In this document: positions 22,201 through 32,720 of the stretch, in pieces | How positions within the stretch are numbered: position 1 is the stretch's first letter | How the letters are laid out: the number at the start of each line of letters is the position of its first letter | Origin: Spirogloea muscicola | Taxonomy: Eukaryota > Streptophyta > Zygnematophyceae > Spirogloeales > Spirogloeaceae | Direction: 5' to 3' | DNA length: 33,274 nucleotides | NCBI GenBank assembly: GCA_009602725.1 | Contig: WELB01000101.1 | Location: forward strand, 225,702-258,975 | Program-made: the position numbers and the translations under genes | The notes under the pieces: generated by a model | Told to the model about the DNA's origin: nothing | Seen by the model: the letters and a program-made list of their open reading frames with translations, nothing else | The model's database searches: none

Positions 22201-24076
22201 AGCGCCGTACGATTCAGCAGCGTGGCCAGCCCGACCTTGTCACTGTCAAGGCAAAAGGAGAAGCTCGTGAGCAGCAGCGACTAGGTCTAAGGTGCACGGG
22301 CATAAGATTGGGGGGTTGAGACTGTGACTCTGAGTAATGTCAGTAAGAGCCCAAATATCAGATGGACTAAGTACACAGAGGGGCGGGGCTCGCAGCAGTC
22401 TTGTGAAGTTGTTGCGGAAGGGCCAGCACAATGGAAGCCAGCATTCAGGGGCGCAGCAGGAGCTAGGTATTGTGGCCATATAGTCAACAGAGCATTCGAT
22501 TTCGGAGGTTAATTGTCTACTTCGTCTTCAATGTCTCTTCTCATTCCCTGTTTCTGAGTTGGTCGTGCTGATTGAGTTGGGCAGTGGCTGCAAGCTCGGG
22601 CACGTGCAGCATCGTCTGGGGCTGCCAGTTCTTTCAGTATGTGTTGGTGGTGAAGAGTTTGGCGCACTGAGGTCTGTAGGTCTTGGACGAGGCTCTGCCA
22701 CTCCGTCAGCTGGTCACTTTGTCACAGTGACATGGATACTTAGTACTCGGGGCAGCACCGGCAGGGCAGAAGCTTGAGCCAGGGCGTGAGGTTCTCGGTG
22801 CACACGGGCTCCCGGGGCAGCGTCCCGTATCGCACGGGGCTGCCCTGCTGCCAGCTGCCGCCGCCGCCGTCGGGCCGGAAGGAGAGCGACGGTGCCGCCG
22901 CAGCAGCAGGGTCCCCGAGGAGGTTGAGGGAAGCGCAGAGGAGGCCTGAGAGCGCATGCGTGAGGTTGCGCCAAGTTGCATCAACCTGCATGGATAAGAT
23001 GGCAAAATGCAGGTCACTCTTTCAGTATTAGTCTTCAACTAGACTACGGGTCAGAGATAGGGATATGACTAGTGAGCTAGTGAGCACTAATTAGCTGTGA
23101 GCTGGGACTTAGGACTGAATTGTGCAGAACTGGAGTTCAGGGGCTGGCCTGGTCTGGGGGCGCGCTAAGCCAAGCCCAGAGCTCAGCGCCCGGCGGCTTT
23201 GCAGTGGCAGCGGCGCCAGCGGGCGGCCCCCATGCATCCGCGTGCCAGCAGCCTCGCGTGAGGCTGAGCTCCAGCTCCTGCACGCCTTTTGCGCGTACCT
23301 GCACGGGCATTGGCAGTCAGCCGCCAGCGGCGCGAGAGACTGTTGGTCGCTGCCGCGATGCTCATGTCGAAATGGCAGGGGAGGTACTCTTAGTTTCAGG
23401 GTTCAGGGCTAGGATCTAGGGTGTGAGTCATGTGAGTTCAGATCTAAGGGTTTGGAGTTCATGGAGTAGGCAGTGATGGTAACTGCACCGAGTCTGGCAG
23501 TCAGGGCTGACAGTTGCGGAACATGCCGCTGAGTCTAGTGTCCTTTTGGCTAGCCAACACCGCATTCTGCAGATGCCACGACAGCCCTACTTACCTTGAA
23601 CTCCACAGACTCTTGCTAATAACACCCTCAGAATTATTTGACATCTTGCATTGTTAGTGGCTTTGGCATCGTCGCGACGATCCTGAAGCCTTGTCCTGGT
23701 CCATCGTAGTACCAACAGAGAATGTCCCCAAATATATGAGTCCTTCTTGACCAGTAAGGTCACTGAAGCCATGGCAGTAATGGGCTCTGGTCTTTTCGAA
23801 CACCAGCACTCAAGGTTTGGCAGTACTGGGCTCTGGGGGCTTTGGGATCACCAGCTGGTCCAGGGCCTTGGGGAAGGTGTGGAGGTGGTGGCGGCGCGAC
23901 GTCCCGGCGTGCCAGCTGGCGAAGTGGAAGCGCGCGAGCACGGCGCCCGGCAGCGGCCGCAGGAGCAGCTCCTCCGTGAAGCCCTCGCCAGCGCCAGCCG
24001 GGCAGTGGGCGGGCGCGGCCTCCGAGGCGGCCGCGGCGAGGAGGAGGGCGAGCACGGTGGCGAGCGCCGGCGCCAT
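19294..24076 (-). CDS. PIGT: GPI transamidase component PIG-T/GPI16 (8 exons modelled, 720 aa)
   Basis: PIG-T is the ER-membrane subunit that stabilises the complex attaching preformed GPI anchors to proteins. Exons on the minus strand: 24076-23852, 23298-23149, 22985-22759, 22242-22194, 21819-20737, 20556-20395, 20204-20030 and, less surely, 19385-19294; total 2163 bases, in phase. The N terminus has a signal peptide (MAPALATVLALLLAAAA), then FTEELLLRPLPG and FPKALDQL. Conserved blocks follow in order: VCTENLTPWLKLLPC, the joined RDKVGLATLLNR, YHSLRIHIRA, VVPWYLRLYFHSL, RGFDLPAAVVTFPD and PIPDFSMPYNVITL leading into the C-terminal membrane helix. Intron 2 seems to use a GC donor (CAG/GCCAGC at 23149/23148). 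Exon 5 (361 codons) has lineage-specific insertions. The last exon is chosen because GTGAGC at 20029 is a strong donor; reading through instead would stop at 19980. The gene is head-to-head with TRIPP. Confidence 0.9.
23391..23460. repeat. Degenerate telomere-like tract in PIG-T intron 1
   Basis: The plus strand holds several variants of the plant-type TTTAGGG unit (TTTCAGGGTTCAGGG, CTAGGATCTAGGG, CTAAGGGTTTGG). The units are interrupted and diverged. Resembles an old interstitial telomeric-type insertion or a slippage product. A similar tract lies at 28838-28897. Confidence 0.5.
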
Positions 24077-24328
24077 GGCCCCCGCACCTCCGCGCCTGCT
24101 GCTGCATCTCTGCCCGAGCCCAGCTCAGGCTCATGCTCTGCACCAGACGATAACAGCTTCTCCCCTTTAAGCAGGTGACGTACATTTGTCCAATGTGCTT
24201 GCCTTTGTACTTGGCCACACATGGCCTCCCCATCTCTTAATATACACGCATTTTCCTTTAACCAACACTTGACTTTACTTGATTTATACTCCAATTTACG
24301 GCAATGGCTGCGAGATGCCAGCCCAAAG

Positions 24329-24675
24329 GAAAGAAGAAAGCGCTCGCCCATTGAGAATAGGGGCTGGAACAACCAGCCCGAAAAAGAATGAACAGAGTAC
24401 GAGAAGGGGGCCAGGGGAAGCGCTAGGAAAGCTGGGCGAGCACCGAGTTGGTGGCAGAAGGGCTTGGGGACCCACTTCCAGGACCCTAGCCTCTCTGATT
24501 TGCGGCTGCTTAGCAGGGGTTACTGAGTAATTTGTAGCTGCTTTCTTTCTTTGTGTGCTTTGGTTTCTTAGCGCTTCCTCTGGCTTCCTCTGGCCCCCTT
24601 CTCGTTCTTTGTTCATTCTTTTTTGGGCTGGCTTGTCCAGCCCCTATCCTCAATGGGCGAGCCCTTTCTTCTTTG
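24329..24675. repeat. Repeat family copy B: long inverted repeat enclosing a C-terminal coding fragment
   Basis: Arms 24329-24430 and 24564-24675 are reverse complements at roughly 90 percent over about 100 bases; the second arm has about 10 extra bases. Each arm carries the family hairpin (GGGCTGG...CCAGCCC) next to an AATGGGCGAGC-type sequence. The 133-base loop holds, at 24467-24526 on the plus strand, the in-frame peptide GTHFQDPSLSDLRLLSRGY followed by TGA, the C-terminal end of the family. A transcript could fold into a long hairpin. It sits between the divergently transcribed PIG-T and TRIPP genes. Confidence 0.7.
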
Positions 24676-25397
24676 TCATTTTGCCATCTGGTATTCAGGC
24701 ATCGACTAGCGACCTTCATGTGTCGACCCGTGGGTTAGTGAGCGGGTCAATCAGTAGTAAATGATGTGCGTCATTAGATGTGCTTGCCGTCGTACTTGAC
24801 CATCATTGTGGCCTTTGATTATTCCAATACTCGAACGTTTTCCCAGCACCCCATCTTCGCCGCCTTGGGCTTCCGTCAGGCCCTCCATCACTCAAGACAC
24901 CACCCCCCCCCCCTCCACAGTTGCTTCTCGAGCCTGCCACTTCTGACCAGGCCCCCCAGGGAGCAGCGGAGCGGCCTCCAGCAGCAGGCCATGTCGCCAG
25001 CGTCACCCTATAGTCCCGCCGAGGGTCGCCGCCCTTGGCTTGGACAGCAGGGTTTGCAGCTTCTGCCAGCTCACGGCATTGGCTGCAGCTGGCGATGCAG
25101 GCGCTGCGACTGACTTCACACGGCCCAGCAATCGCTGGACTAAGTAACGTCCATAAGGTCCATAAGGTCCATGCGGCAGCGCCCTGCCGCAGCTGCCGGA
25201 TGCGGCTCTTGCTGCAGGCGCGGCCGCTGCCCAGCTGCAGTAGCTGCGAGCGACGCACACCTCTCGGTGACAGCGCTGGGGGGACGGCCACAGTGTTGGC
25301 GCCCATTGGTGCGGCTTGTGCACCGTGAGCTACGTGCTCCGGCTCACAGGCCGCCGAGCTGCGTCTCCCTCCCTTGATCCCACAGCTCAAAGCTCAG
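24676..25397. promoter_or_regulatory. Divergent intergenic and promoter region between PIG-T and TRIPP
   Basis: PIG-T starts at 24076 on the minus strand and TRIPP at 25438 on the plus strand, so both promoters lie within 24077-25437, which also contains repeat copy B. A triple GGTCCATAA-like repeat occurs at about 25149-25171. A GC-rich open frame on the minus strand (24803-25390) is low in complexity and resembles nothing known, so it is not called as a gene. Confidence 0.4.
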
Positions 25398-25422
25398 AAC
25401 CCTAATTCTTGAACCCTAAACC
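25398..25422 (+). promoter_or_regulatory. Two telo-box-like ACCCTAA elements just upstream of the TRIPP start
   Basis: GAACCCTAATTCTTGAACCC continues into TAAACC: two ACCCTAA cores within 25 bases, ending 15 bases before the ATG at 25438. Telo-boxes (AAACCCTA) near transcription starts are known in plant housekeeping promoters. Here they would lie in the 5' UTR or core promoter. The function is inferred only from position and sequence. Confidence 0.35.
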
Positions 25423-25437
25423 TTGGACCGGGCGAGC

Positions 25438-28400
25438 ATGCAATACCTCACCCGCGTGGGCTCCGCCAGCGACCTCGCCCAGCAGCCCCCGTCGACTGGC
25501 AGCACCAACAATGGCGAGCCATTCCCGTTGGCCGCTGCCATGGACAGCCGAGCCAGCGCAGGTGCCACTCTTATCGCATTGTCTGCGTGCTTGCCCAACT
25601 CATAATGGTCAAGTAAGCTAAGTGGGCGCTGCTCAATCGCTCTGCTGGCCGCTGCTTTGTGGATAGGTGGCGCGCAGGCCAGCCACGGTGAGGGCGGCAG
25701 CGCCCGCAGTGGCGGCACCACCGGCAGTGGCGGCAGGGCTCGGATGCCCATCGAGGGCCACCGAATGGTGGGCCTCGATGAGGGTGGTGTCATCCTGCCG
25801 CAAGGTGATGGCCCGCTGCTTCTCAACAATCTTCAGATTCCTAGACGCAGCAACAATGGCTTGCTTGGCCCTGCATCTAGATCAAAGGACTTCACTGAAA
25901 TTGGGATCCTTGATTGCACTTACTTCATGGGAATCCCTCGGCTGCTTCCTCAGTCGAGCGCAGTGGTCATCTGGCCTGTCGCAGCCACTGCCGCTGATGT
26001 GATCCTTTGTCTTACCACAGGCCCGCTGCCGGATCTGGTGGCCAGCAGCGCGCCTGCGGAGGTGGCCGCCATCGTCCCTCGAGCCCGGGACTTCGTGTTT
26101 GCTGGGGAGCAGCTGCGCATCGTCGTGTACCTGAGCCCTGAAAAGCAGCAGCAGTCAACAGGGGCCGCAGCGAAGTCCCCTGAGCATACGTTGGTGAGGA
26201 GGACGAGGTGGGCACTGCTGCAGAGGTCCCAGGTGGCCATGCGAAGGCCACTGTGTCCTCTGCTTTGCCACTGGCCTTCGCTCTCATCCTTGCCCCCGCC
26301 GGCCCGCCCGCTGCGCCTGCAGCAGCACGGTGTACCTGGAGAACAGCCCTCAGGTCCTGGAGCGTCGCGACATGGCGAGCCGCAGTCAGGCGTTGATACG
26401 GGACGAGGCAGTCGCTGAGGCCAGCCGCGCAGCGCTGGCGTCGGCGACGCGCTCGGTCTTCCATGTGCGGCTCACGTCACCGGATGGCTATCCCTCCACG
26501 TGTGCCGGGTGAGGAGCTGGCATAAATACATACATACAGAGGGAGCTTCTTTATGTAGTACAGCATAGGGCCGCTTCAGCTCATCTTCAGAGTTTAATTC
26601 GTCAATTGATGTCTGCAGAAAATTCCGCGGAGGCTGAGCTTCTTGCAAAGCATCACGAACAACAGTGTTCACGGCTGCATCAGACAGTTGTCCTAACAAT
26701 GTGCTTCAGAGGTCCGTCTCAGCCAAGCTTGTTAAGGCGTCCAAAAGTATAGGTGTTTGTCCTGAGAGTCCAGTGCAATCAGGAGTATTGATATGTCAGA
26801 CAAGCAATTTTTGTCTTGAAGGTGGAAGAGCCCAAGGGAAAGTGGCAGTGGCTTTGCAACGGCAGCAGCGGCAGCTATTGCAGCAGAGGGACGTGAGGCT
26901 CCGACAGTGGCGGCGGCGGCGGCGGCGGCTTCGGCGGCGTCGGCCTCACCTGGCGGAGGCGCGCTGGGGAGCGTCCGCACAGCGCTGCAACGCGGGTGCA
27001 CGCCGCTAGTCGCCGAAGGCCCTGCAGCGGAGCACGGTGCCGCCGGCGGCCTGGCCCGCGCTGCGGCGGTGTCTGCCCTTCCCAACGGCGACGTCGTCGT
27101 ACAATTTCTTGACCACCCATAGACTTACGGTTTTGATGCAGCATGCAGCACTTAGGATGTGCAGGACCCCATTAACTACACTATTATGGTTTCAAACGGG
27201 CCAGCCTGGCCTGCCGTGACTGCAGATCGTGCTCCAGGTTGTGGTGGCAAGCAGCTTCCTGGGCAGCGATGCGGTCTTGGAGGTGCTCCAGTACGAGCCC
27301 AGTGACGGCGGCGGCGACTCCATGGACGAGTCGCTCGCGGACCTCAACCTCCTGCGGTGGCTTCTGCCGCTCGAAGTTGCCACGACCACCTTGCCGCTGG
27401 ACGCAGTGGCAGCTGCCGCCGGGCGCGCCTCGCCGCCGCCCGCGTCGCTTCCGACGTCCTCCTCAACCCCTAGCTTCTCCTCCCTCGCCGGCTTCTCGTT
27501 CTCCTCCACCAGCTCGGCTCCCTCGCCGCCACGCCCGACCGCTGCAGCTGCCGCAGCTGGCCTTGCGGCGTCGCTCCGCCTCCCGACTGGCAGCAAGTCG
27601 AGCTCCACCTCTGGCACCGTCTCGCCACCTCCATACCTTGACGACGAGCTCGGTGGGCGCGCTCTTTACACACCCGACGGCGTTGGCAATGAGGGCCTCC
27701 TGTCATTCCGAGGCCACACGCTAGATCCCCAGCGCTTCGCCGCACAGGTGCCATAATTCTCTATTGCAGCAACATACTACAAAGTCCTCCATACAGAGAC
27801 CTGCCAGATTAGATTAGGTGGCGTGATGTTTACATCGTCTTTGTAGACACTCATCTTATATTTCCTTATGTCCAAATATGTGAAGCAAAGTGACATCAGC
27901 GCAGTGCTGTATCAAGGGCACAGTGTTGCTAGGAATCATGCATGCACGTTCTTATCCTATATGTCTGGCTACAAGCTTCTTCTTGTGCTGCTGGCTGAGC
28001 AGGCAAAGGGGACAGCCATGACGCATTCTGATGATAGCACGGTGGCTGTGCAGTGGGGGCTTGACGGGCTGCACAACCCCGGCCGGAAGTGGGTGCGGCA
28101 CGTCGCAGTTCTGATGCCTCTCACAGTCGAGAGCTTCGCCGCTGAGTGCGATACAAGCGACCTCCTCTGCGTCCTTGTTGAGGTCAGCCCCCGGTTGACA
28201 TTGTAAAATGACTATTGCGGTGCGGATGAGAATCTGCATCGAGCACCCAAAGTCTCAATTTGCTTTGGCTGATCATAAGTGCTGGAGTGGCTTGCAAGTG
28301 GGTTAGCCTTTGAGGCCCTGCAAAGCCGATCCTGGCTGACTGCTGCAGAATGTGCTGCCAGCCAGTGGCAATGGTGCGGGAAGCGGCGTGACAATGTTCA

Positions 28401-31400
28401 TCGATGCAGTGAGCTTGGAGTGCGAGGGCGAGTGGCCTGTGGCTGCCGGCCCGCTGGTGAGTCTGGAGGTCGGCGAGCCGCACCGCCTCCCTGACCTGCC
28501 GCTGAGGTGAGATTGAGTGCTTTAGGACTAGCTATCTTGTTGAGTATAGGACATCAATGAAATATTCTGAGATTGTTGTACCAGGCCTGGCAACATACAT
28601 GTCAAGCACTATATGTACCTTCGTTGCGGCCTTGTTCTTGCGCATTGAAGACGAGCTTATTGAGATCCAGGTTCAGGGTCTACAGTCCAGAATTCTGGGA
28701 GAGGGCTTAGGCTCACAGACTGATGGCTTTGCGCGGCCACTGCAAGCCGTCAGACCTATGTATCTCTCTTCAGGATGAGGTCGACGACCCCAAGAAGCTA
28801 AGAGCAATGGGCATAAGTCCGAGGGTCAGAGACATGTTTAGGATCTAGGGTTTAGGGTTCAGGGTCTAGGGTTTTGGATTTGGGGTTTAGAGGTTAGTGT
28901 TTGACTTGGGGCTGACGTGCAAGCCGCGCTGTCCATTGGCCTGGCAGGCCGGGCGAGCAGCACTCGTTCGTGCTGCGCTCGAACCTCAAGCGGCAGCCTG
29001 CTGAGGCGCAGCCCCAACGGCAGCCGGAGGACCGGCTGGACTCGAGGGGCCTGCAGAGTGCCCAGGGCGAAAGGGCCGGTGTGCGTGTCGGTGTCAAGGA
29101 GCCCCAGTTCTCAGTGCTTCTCTCCTGCCGCTCTTCACACTCTGGTTAGGCACTTTGCACTGCTCCAGCACTCTTTCTTGCACTGTATCTGTTGATGTAT
29201 GTGTTATTTTCCAACAGCAAAAGATCCTGCGTCGACAAATGAGTCTGCAAGCCTAAGTATACACAGTCGAAGACAATGCCCAAGAGCACGTGAAAGAGGC
29301 CTGCCTAGCCAGCTCATTGTTGCGAAGTGAGCCAGTGTGCCGTTGACATGGCCGCAATGTGAAGGTATCAAAGGATACAGGCAGACAGCAGCAAGACCAT
29401 CAACATCAAATCTTAAGATACCTGGTCCTTTGTCATTTATCAAGTAGCTGCAGTATCGAAGTAAAGATGCACGTCTTCTTCGGTGGTATACTCCGTGCAG
29501 AATCGAGGCTGCTGTTCAGGCACCATCTGTCGTGGTCGCAGCGACCGCGAAGGGACGTCCTGCTGTCTGTGAGCCAGGAGTCGCCTGCGTCTCGTTCCTC
29601 AACCGCTTCATCCACTGCCCACACCTCATCACTTTCACAACAATTCGTCAAGCCCCAGGTAAGTGTAGACGTGTCCAGCATTAGATACAAGTCAAAGTTA
29701 ACTCTGCCATCCTACTGAGCATTGGGATGCATCCTAGTAAGGTTGCTATTTGACGAAGTTGCCGACTTTGCAAGTCACCTTCCGATACATCTGCCAGGTG
29801 TGGGTCTTCATGCTCTAATCAGATATTTTGAAATTCTGATAAGATTGCTGATGCTGGCATGGAGGCCTGTAGTAGGCTTCAGCTCAAGGAGTGTGCATTT
29901 GAAAGGGTAGGAGGTTCTAGCATGAAAGGGGGTCTCCTTTCCTTCCACTTCTCTAGAGGTCAATCAGATGATGCTCTCAGTATTGTGGGAGTTTGATTGG
30001 GGAAGTACTGGCTGTAGCAAGGATATAGTAGTAGTACTCTAGTAAGTACTTGTACCAGCCAAGTAAGTCACGGCAGATTGTCAGCGCGTTAGCCTGATTG
30101 TGCCTGGCGTCCATTGGCATGCAGGCTGTGTCGGTGCATGCCACGAACCTGACGAGCGAGGAGCTGCATCTGACACTCCTGGCACCGGTATCCCTGGCGG
30201 CCACCGCTCTTGGCCGGCTCACCTTTCCAACCTCCCCACTGCACGGGCAGCCTCCGCCGAGTACCGGCTCTGCACCTGCGCCTTTGTTCCCGTTCCGGTA
30301 TGCCAGCATACGCAGCACGGATGAGGCCTGAAAGTTTGGGGCCCTCACTAAATACTGAAGAATATTGTCTTAACATTGTTAAACTCAGAGTTGGTTACCA
30401 TTCCCACTTTCTGGAGACCTTGACAGCCAGAAGCGTTTGACATTTTCTCGGCAGTTACGTTTCTACCTCATTCCTGCCTGGCTTTGTTATACCCCTCGTT
30501 GTCTTATTCTGAAAACTCGGCCTTGCTGTCCTGTGTCTGCCACATCCAGCGAGGTGCTCCATGGAGACAGTCCACTTTTGGGATCTGGTATGTCACCCTT
30601 GAGGTGCAGTGTAGTTGTATATGGAAAAATTTATCAAGCATGATACGTATCTGCTGAGCAATAGTCTTAGCCTTCTCTACAGTATTGCTTGTTGCTCAGG
30701 CCTGTCACTAGGGCTTAGCTTTTGAGGATGTGGAGATATTTATAAGTCTGAGGTTGTTGTACGGGACCCCAGGCAACAGAACTTCTGCTTGACACCCCAC
30801 CAATAGCTCGTGCAATCTAAGTTGCCAAGTCAGTGAGCCTGCAGGTGAACGTCGGGTGCACAATCGGAGCAGCTTCTCCCAAGGACCGCTGCTGCCGCCA
30901 GTGCGGCGGATGGAGAGTCTGCTGGGCGCCGCCGCCGTGGCTGTGTCCCAGCGGCAGGCTAGTTTGGGTGCTGCCTCCGCCTCCACAGCTGCTGACGCCC
31001 CCTCAGTCACTGAGCCGTCACCACGCTCCCACCTCTGGCTCCAGAGCGTGGCACCCATGGGGTATACCCAGCCTCCCCTGCCACTAAGCTTGACATCACC
31101 TGAGTGCGATACAGTTCACAGTCAGCTCAGGTCGGGCTTGTTACTAAGGTTGGTCTTGCTGACTTGGGTTTGAAATGGACTATCAGTGATGGCAACCGCC
31201 ACCTCTGGCTTCCAGCTAGAAGCGGAGGGCTGTGCATTGAGGAGCGTGAAAAGTCTCAGTTGCTGGGTCAGAGCTGATGTTGAGGTCCAAAGTTCGAAGA
31301 CTAGACGTACCTCTGAGCCATCAATGTGCACTGATACTTGTCGAGTGGTGTTGTGATCCGCCTGCGATCGGCAGCAAAGTGCCACCGCATTCAACCACAA

Positions 31401-31784
31401 CAATCTGCTGCGAGCTGCTGCCGCTTGTGGATGGCATCATCACGCTCGACACGCTCCACGTTTCCACGAAGCACCGAGGTGGGCTGTCAAGTGGCGCATT
31501 CAGACCAAGTCATACTGGCTTATGCTTAGGTGTTACTGTCTACCTTCTGTGAACTTTTCTTTTATCAACATGCTAGTGCGAGTCTTGAAGAACACGTTTG
31601 CGAGAGCTGCTCGCTATGATGGATGTCTCACACCTCAGTCGAGTCCGCTACGCTTATGGAGTCCGACTTGGGGCTGTTGGGGCAAGCAGACGTTCTCTTC
31701 ATCCCTGAGAAGCCGCTCCAGATCTATGCGGTCATGAACGGCGATGAGTTGTCTGACTGCGACGAGGAAGACGGTCTTTCGTGA
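25438..31784 (+). CDS. TRIPP: TRIPP-like TRAPPII-associated trafficking protein (14 exons, 908 aa)
   Basis: Exons: 25438-25561, 25667-25804, 26021-26207, 26323-26508, 26822-27098, 27226-27747, 28054-28182, 28349-28506, 28948-29144, 29501-29658, 30125-30297, 30834-31061, 31375-31478, 31639-31784; total 2727 bases with every junction in phase. The blocks are collinear with the land-plant protein I recall as Arabidopsis At3g17900 (TRIPP, annotated earlier as heat-inducible transcription repressor): RDFVFAGEQLRIVVYL, VLEVLQYEP, LLRWLLPLEV, NEGLLSFRGHTLDPQRF, WGLDGLHNPGRKWVRH, ESFAAECDTSDLLCV, GEQHSFVLRSNL, ESRLLFRHHLSW, HATNLTSEELHLTLLAP, LLPLVDGIITLDTLHV and LFIPEKPLQIYAV. TRIPP binds the TRAPPII Rab-GEF complex at the trans-Golgi network. 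Ala- and Ser-rich inserts in exons 5 and 6 are lineage-specific. It has an acidic C terminus (DELSDCDEEDGLS). The start is the first ATG of exon 1. The acceptor of exon 4 could be 3 bases later. Confidence 0.8.
28838..28897. repeat. Degenerate interstitial telomere-like tract in TRIPP intron 8
   Basis: About 60 bases on the plus strand consist of diverged TTTAGGG-type units (TCTAGGG, TTTAGGG, TTCAGGG, TCTAGGG, TTTTGG, TTTGGGG, TTTAGAGG). It lies within the intron 28507-28947, about 50 bases before the acceptor. Plant and many chlorophyte telomeres are TTTAGGG, so this fits the lineage. Confidence 0.65.
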
Positions 31785-32280
31785 TGCTAACTTAGTTGTG
31801 ACCGAGTCCCCCCCTTCAATTTCTATAGGACAGTCATTATAGCCATCCCCATTGTTTTGGTAGTCTGCAATTGGATGTTCTCGGGTCCCCATAGCAAGCA
31901 TTGGGGGTGATGTACGTAAGCGCTGATTACAATGGTCAAAGTCGGGGCCTCCGTTGCTGGCCGACGGGCGTCAAGGAGGGCGTCGGCGTGACACCATTGT
32001 GATTTATACACGCACCTCCACAAGGCCACAAGATGGACTTGTAGCAACTCGTGGGGGTCGACTCTGCGGCTGCCGCTCTGAAGAGCCTGGCGGGAGGAGC
32101 TACATTTGGGTTGACGCCCTTCCCTGCTGCATATTTTGCAACTGCTTGGTGGAGAAGGCAGTGGCAACTGGCTCTCAGGTTATAATACCCCCGTGGGTAT
32201 GCCAAGTGAGTGGCGTTCTCGTGTTGGGACTTCCCCTTCAAAACATCTGTCAATTCTTTGTGGGCCCTAGCCCCCTATGA
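31785..32280. other. 3' flank of TRIPP, no gene seen
   Basis: Follows the TRIPP stop (TGA 31782-31784). Contains only short frames without recognisable protein segments. It leads into the repeat cluster that starts at about 32281. The nearest TGTAA on the plus strand is at about 32512, inside the cluster. Confidence 0.45.
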
Positions 32281-32283
32281 CGC

Positions 32284-32527
32284 GCTCTGGCCGCGGCCTC
32301 CGGGTCTCGGCGGAGTGCCTCCTTCCCTGCCTCGAGCTACTCGGACCTGATGTTGCTCACTCGCGGGTACTGAGCTTCCCTAGTATGTTGTCGTGATTGG
32401 TAGAGTAGAGGAGTCCTTCCTCGGCTTCTCATTCTTCGGCTTTGGACATTGTCCATTCTTTTTGGGCTGGCTTTGCCAGCCCCTCTTTCTTTATGGGCGA
32501 GCCTTCTTCTATGTAAGAGCTCACATT
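32284..32527 (+). repeat. Repeat family copy C: C-terminal coding fragment plus 3' hairpin
   Basis: An open frame of 29 codons plus stop (32284-32373) reads ALAAASGSRRSA, then SFPASS, then YSDLMLLTRGY and TGA. It matches the ends of copies B and D at the protein level while most third codon positions differ. About 79 bases after the stop, at 32452-32527, lies the downstream motif: TCCATTCTTTTTGGGCTGGC, the partner GCCAGCCCC, then TATGGGCGAGCC. The upstream part of the coding region is missing, as in a 5'-truncated copy. Confidence 0.7.
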
Positions 32528-32639
32528 CTCACAGCACTGCCTGCGCTCAAGGAATCACTAAGTGGCCGTCTGTGCAAGAAATTGTTCTGCTGAGCTGTTT
32601 ACATATTCGTGTTCGGGCCCCCCCTTGACCTTGTCTATG

Positions 32640-32720
32640 ATTGTTTGGGCTGGCCTTTCTTAGTGCCACCGCTCCTTCTGAGCCTTCTCCATTCTTTCTG
32701 GGCTTACTATCCGTCAGCCC
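32640..32720 (+). repeat. Extra degraded copies of the 3' hairpin motif
   Basis: Two further stretches resemble the family's downstream motif: TTGGGCTGGCCTTTCTTAG at about 32645, and TCCATTCTTTCTGGGCTTAC with CAGCCCTC at about 32690-32722. Stem complementarity is partly lost. They lie between copies C and D and suggest a nested or tandem arrangement. Confidence 0.45.

Noticed and set aside
24803-25390. 195-codon open frame on the minus strand upstream of TRIPP
   Set aside because: Compositionally biased, with internal repeats (TLWTLWTL) from a triple nucleotide repeat; no recognisable protein and no coherent start or splice context.
25416-25829. 137-codon open frame on the minus strand at the start of TRIPP
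   Set aside because: Antisense to the first two TRIPP exons, which are in phase with twelve recognised downstream exons.
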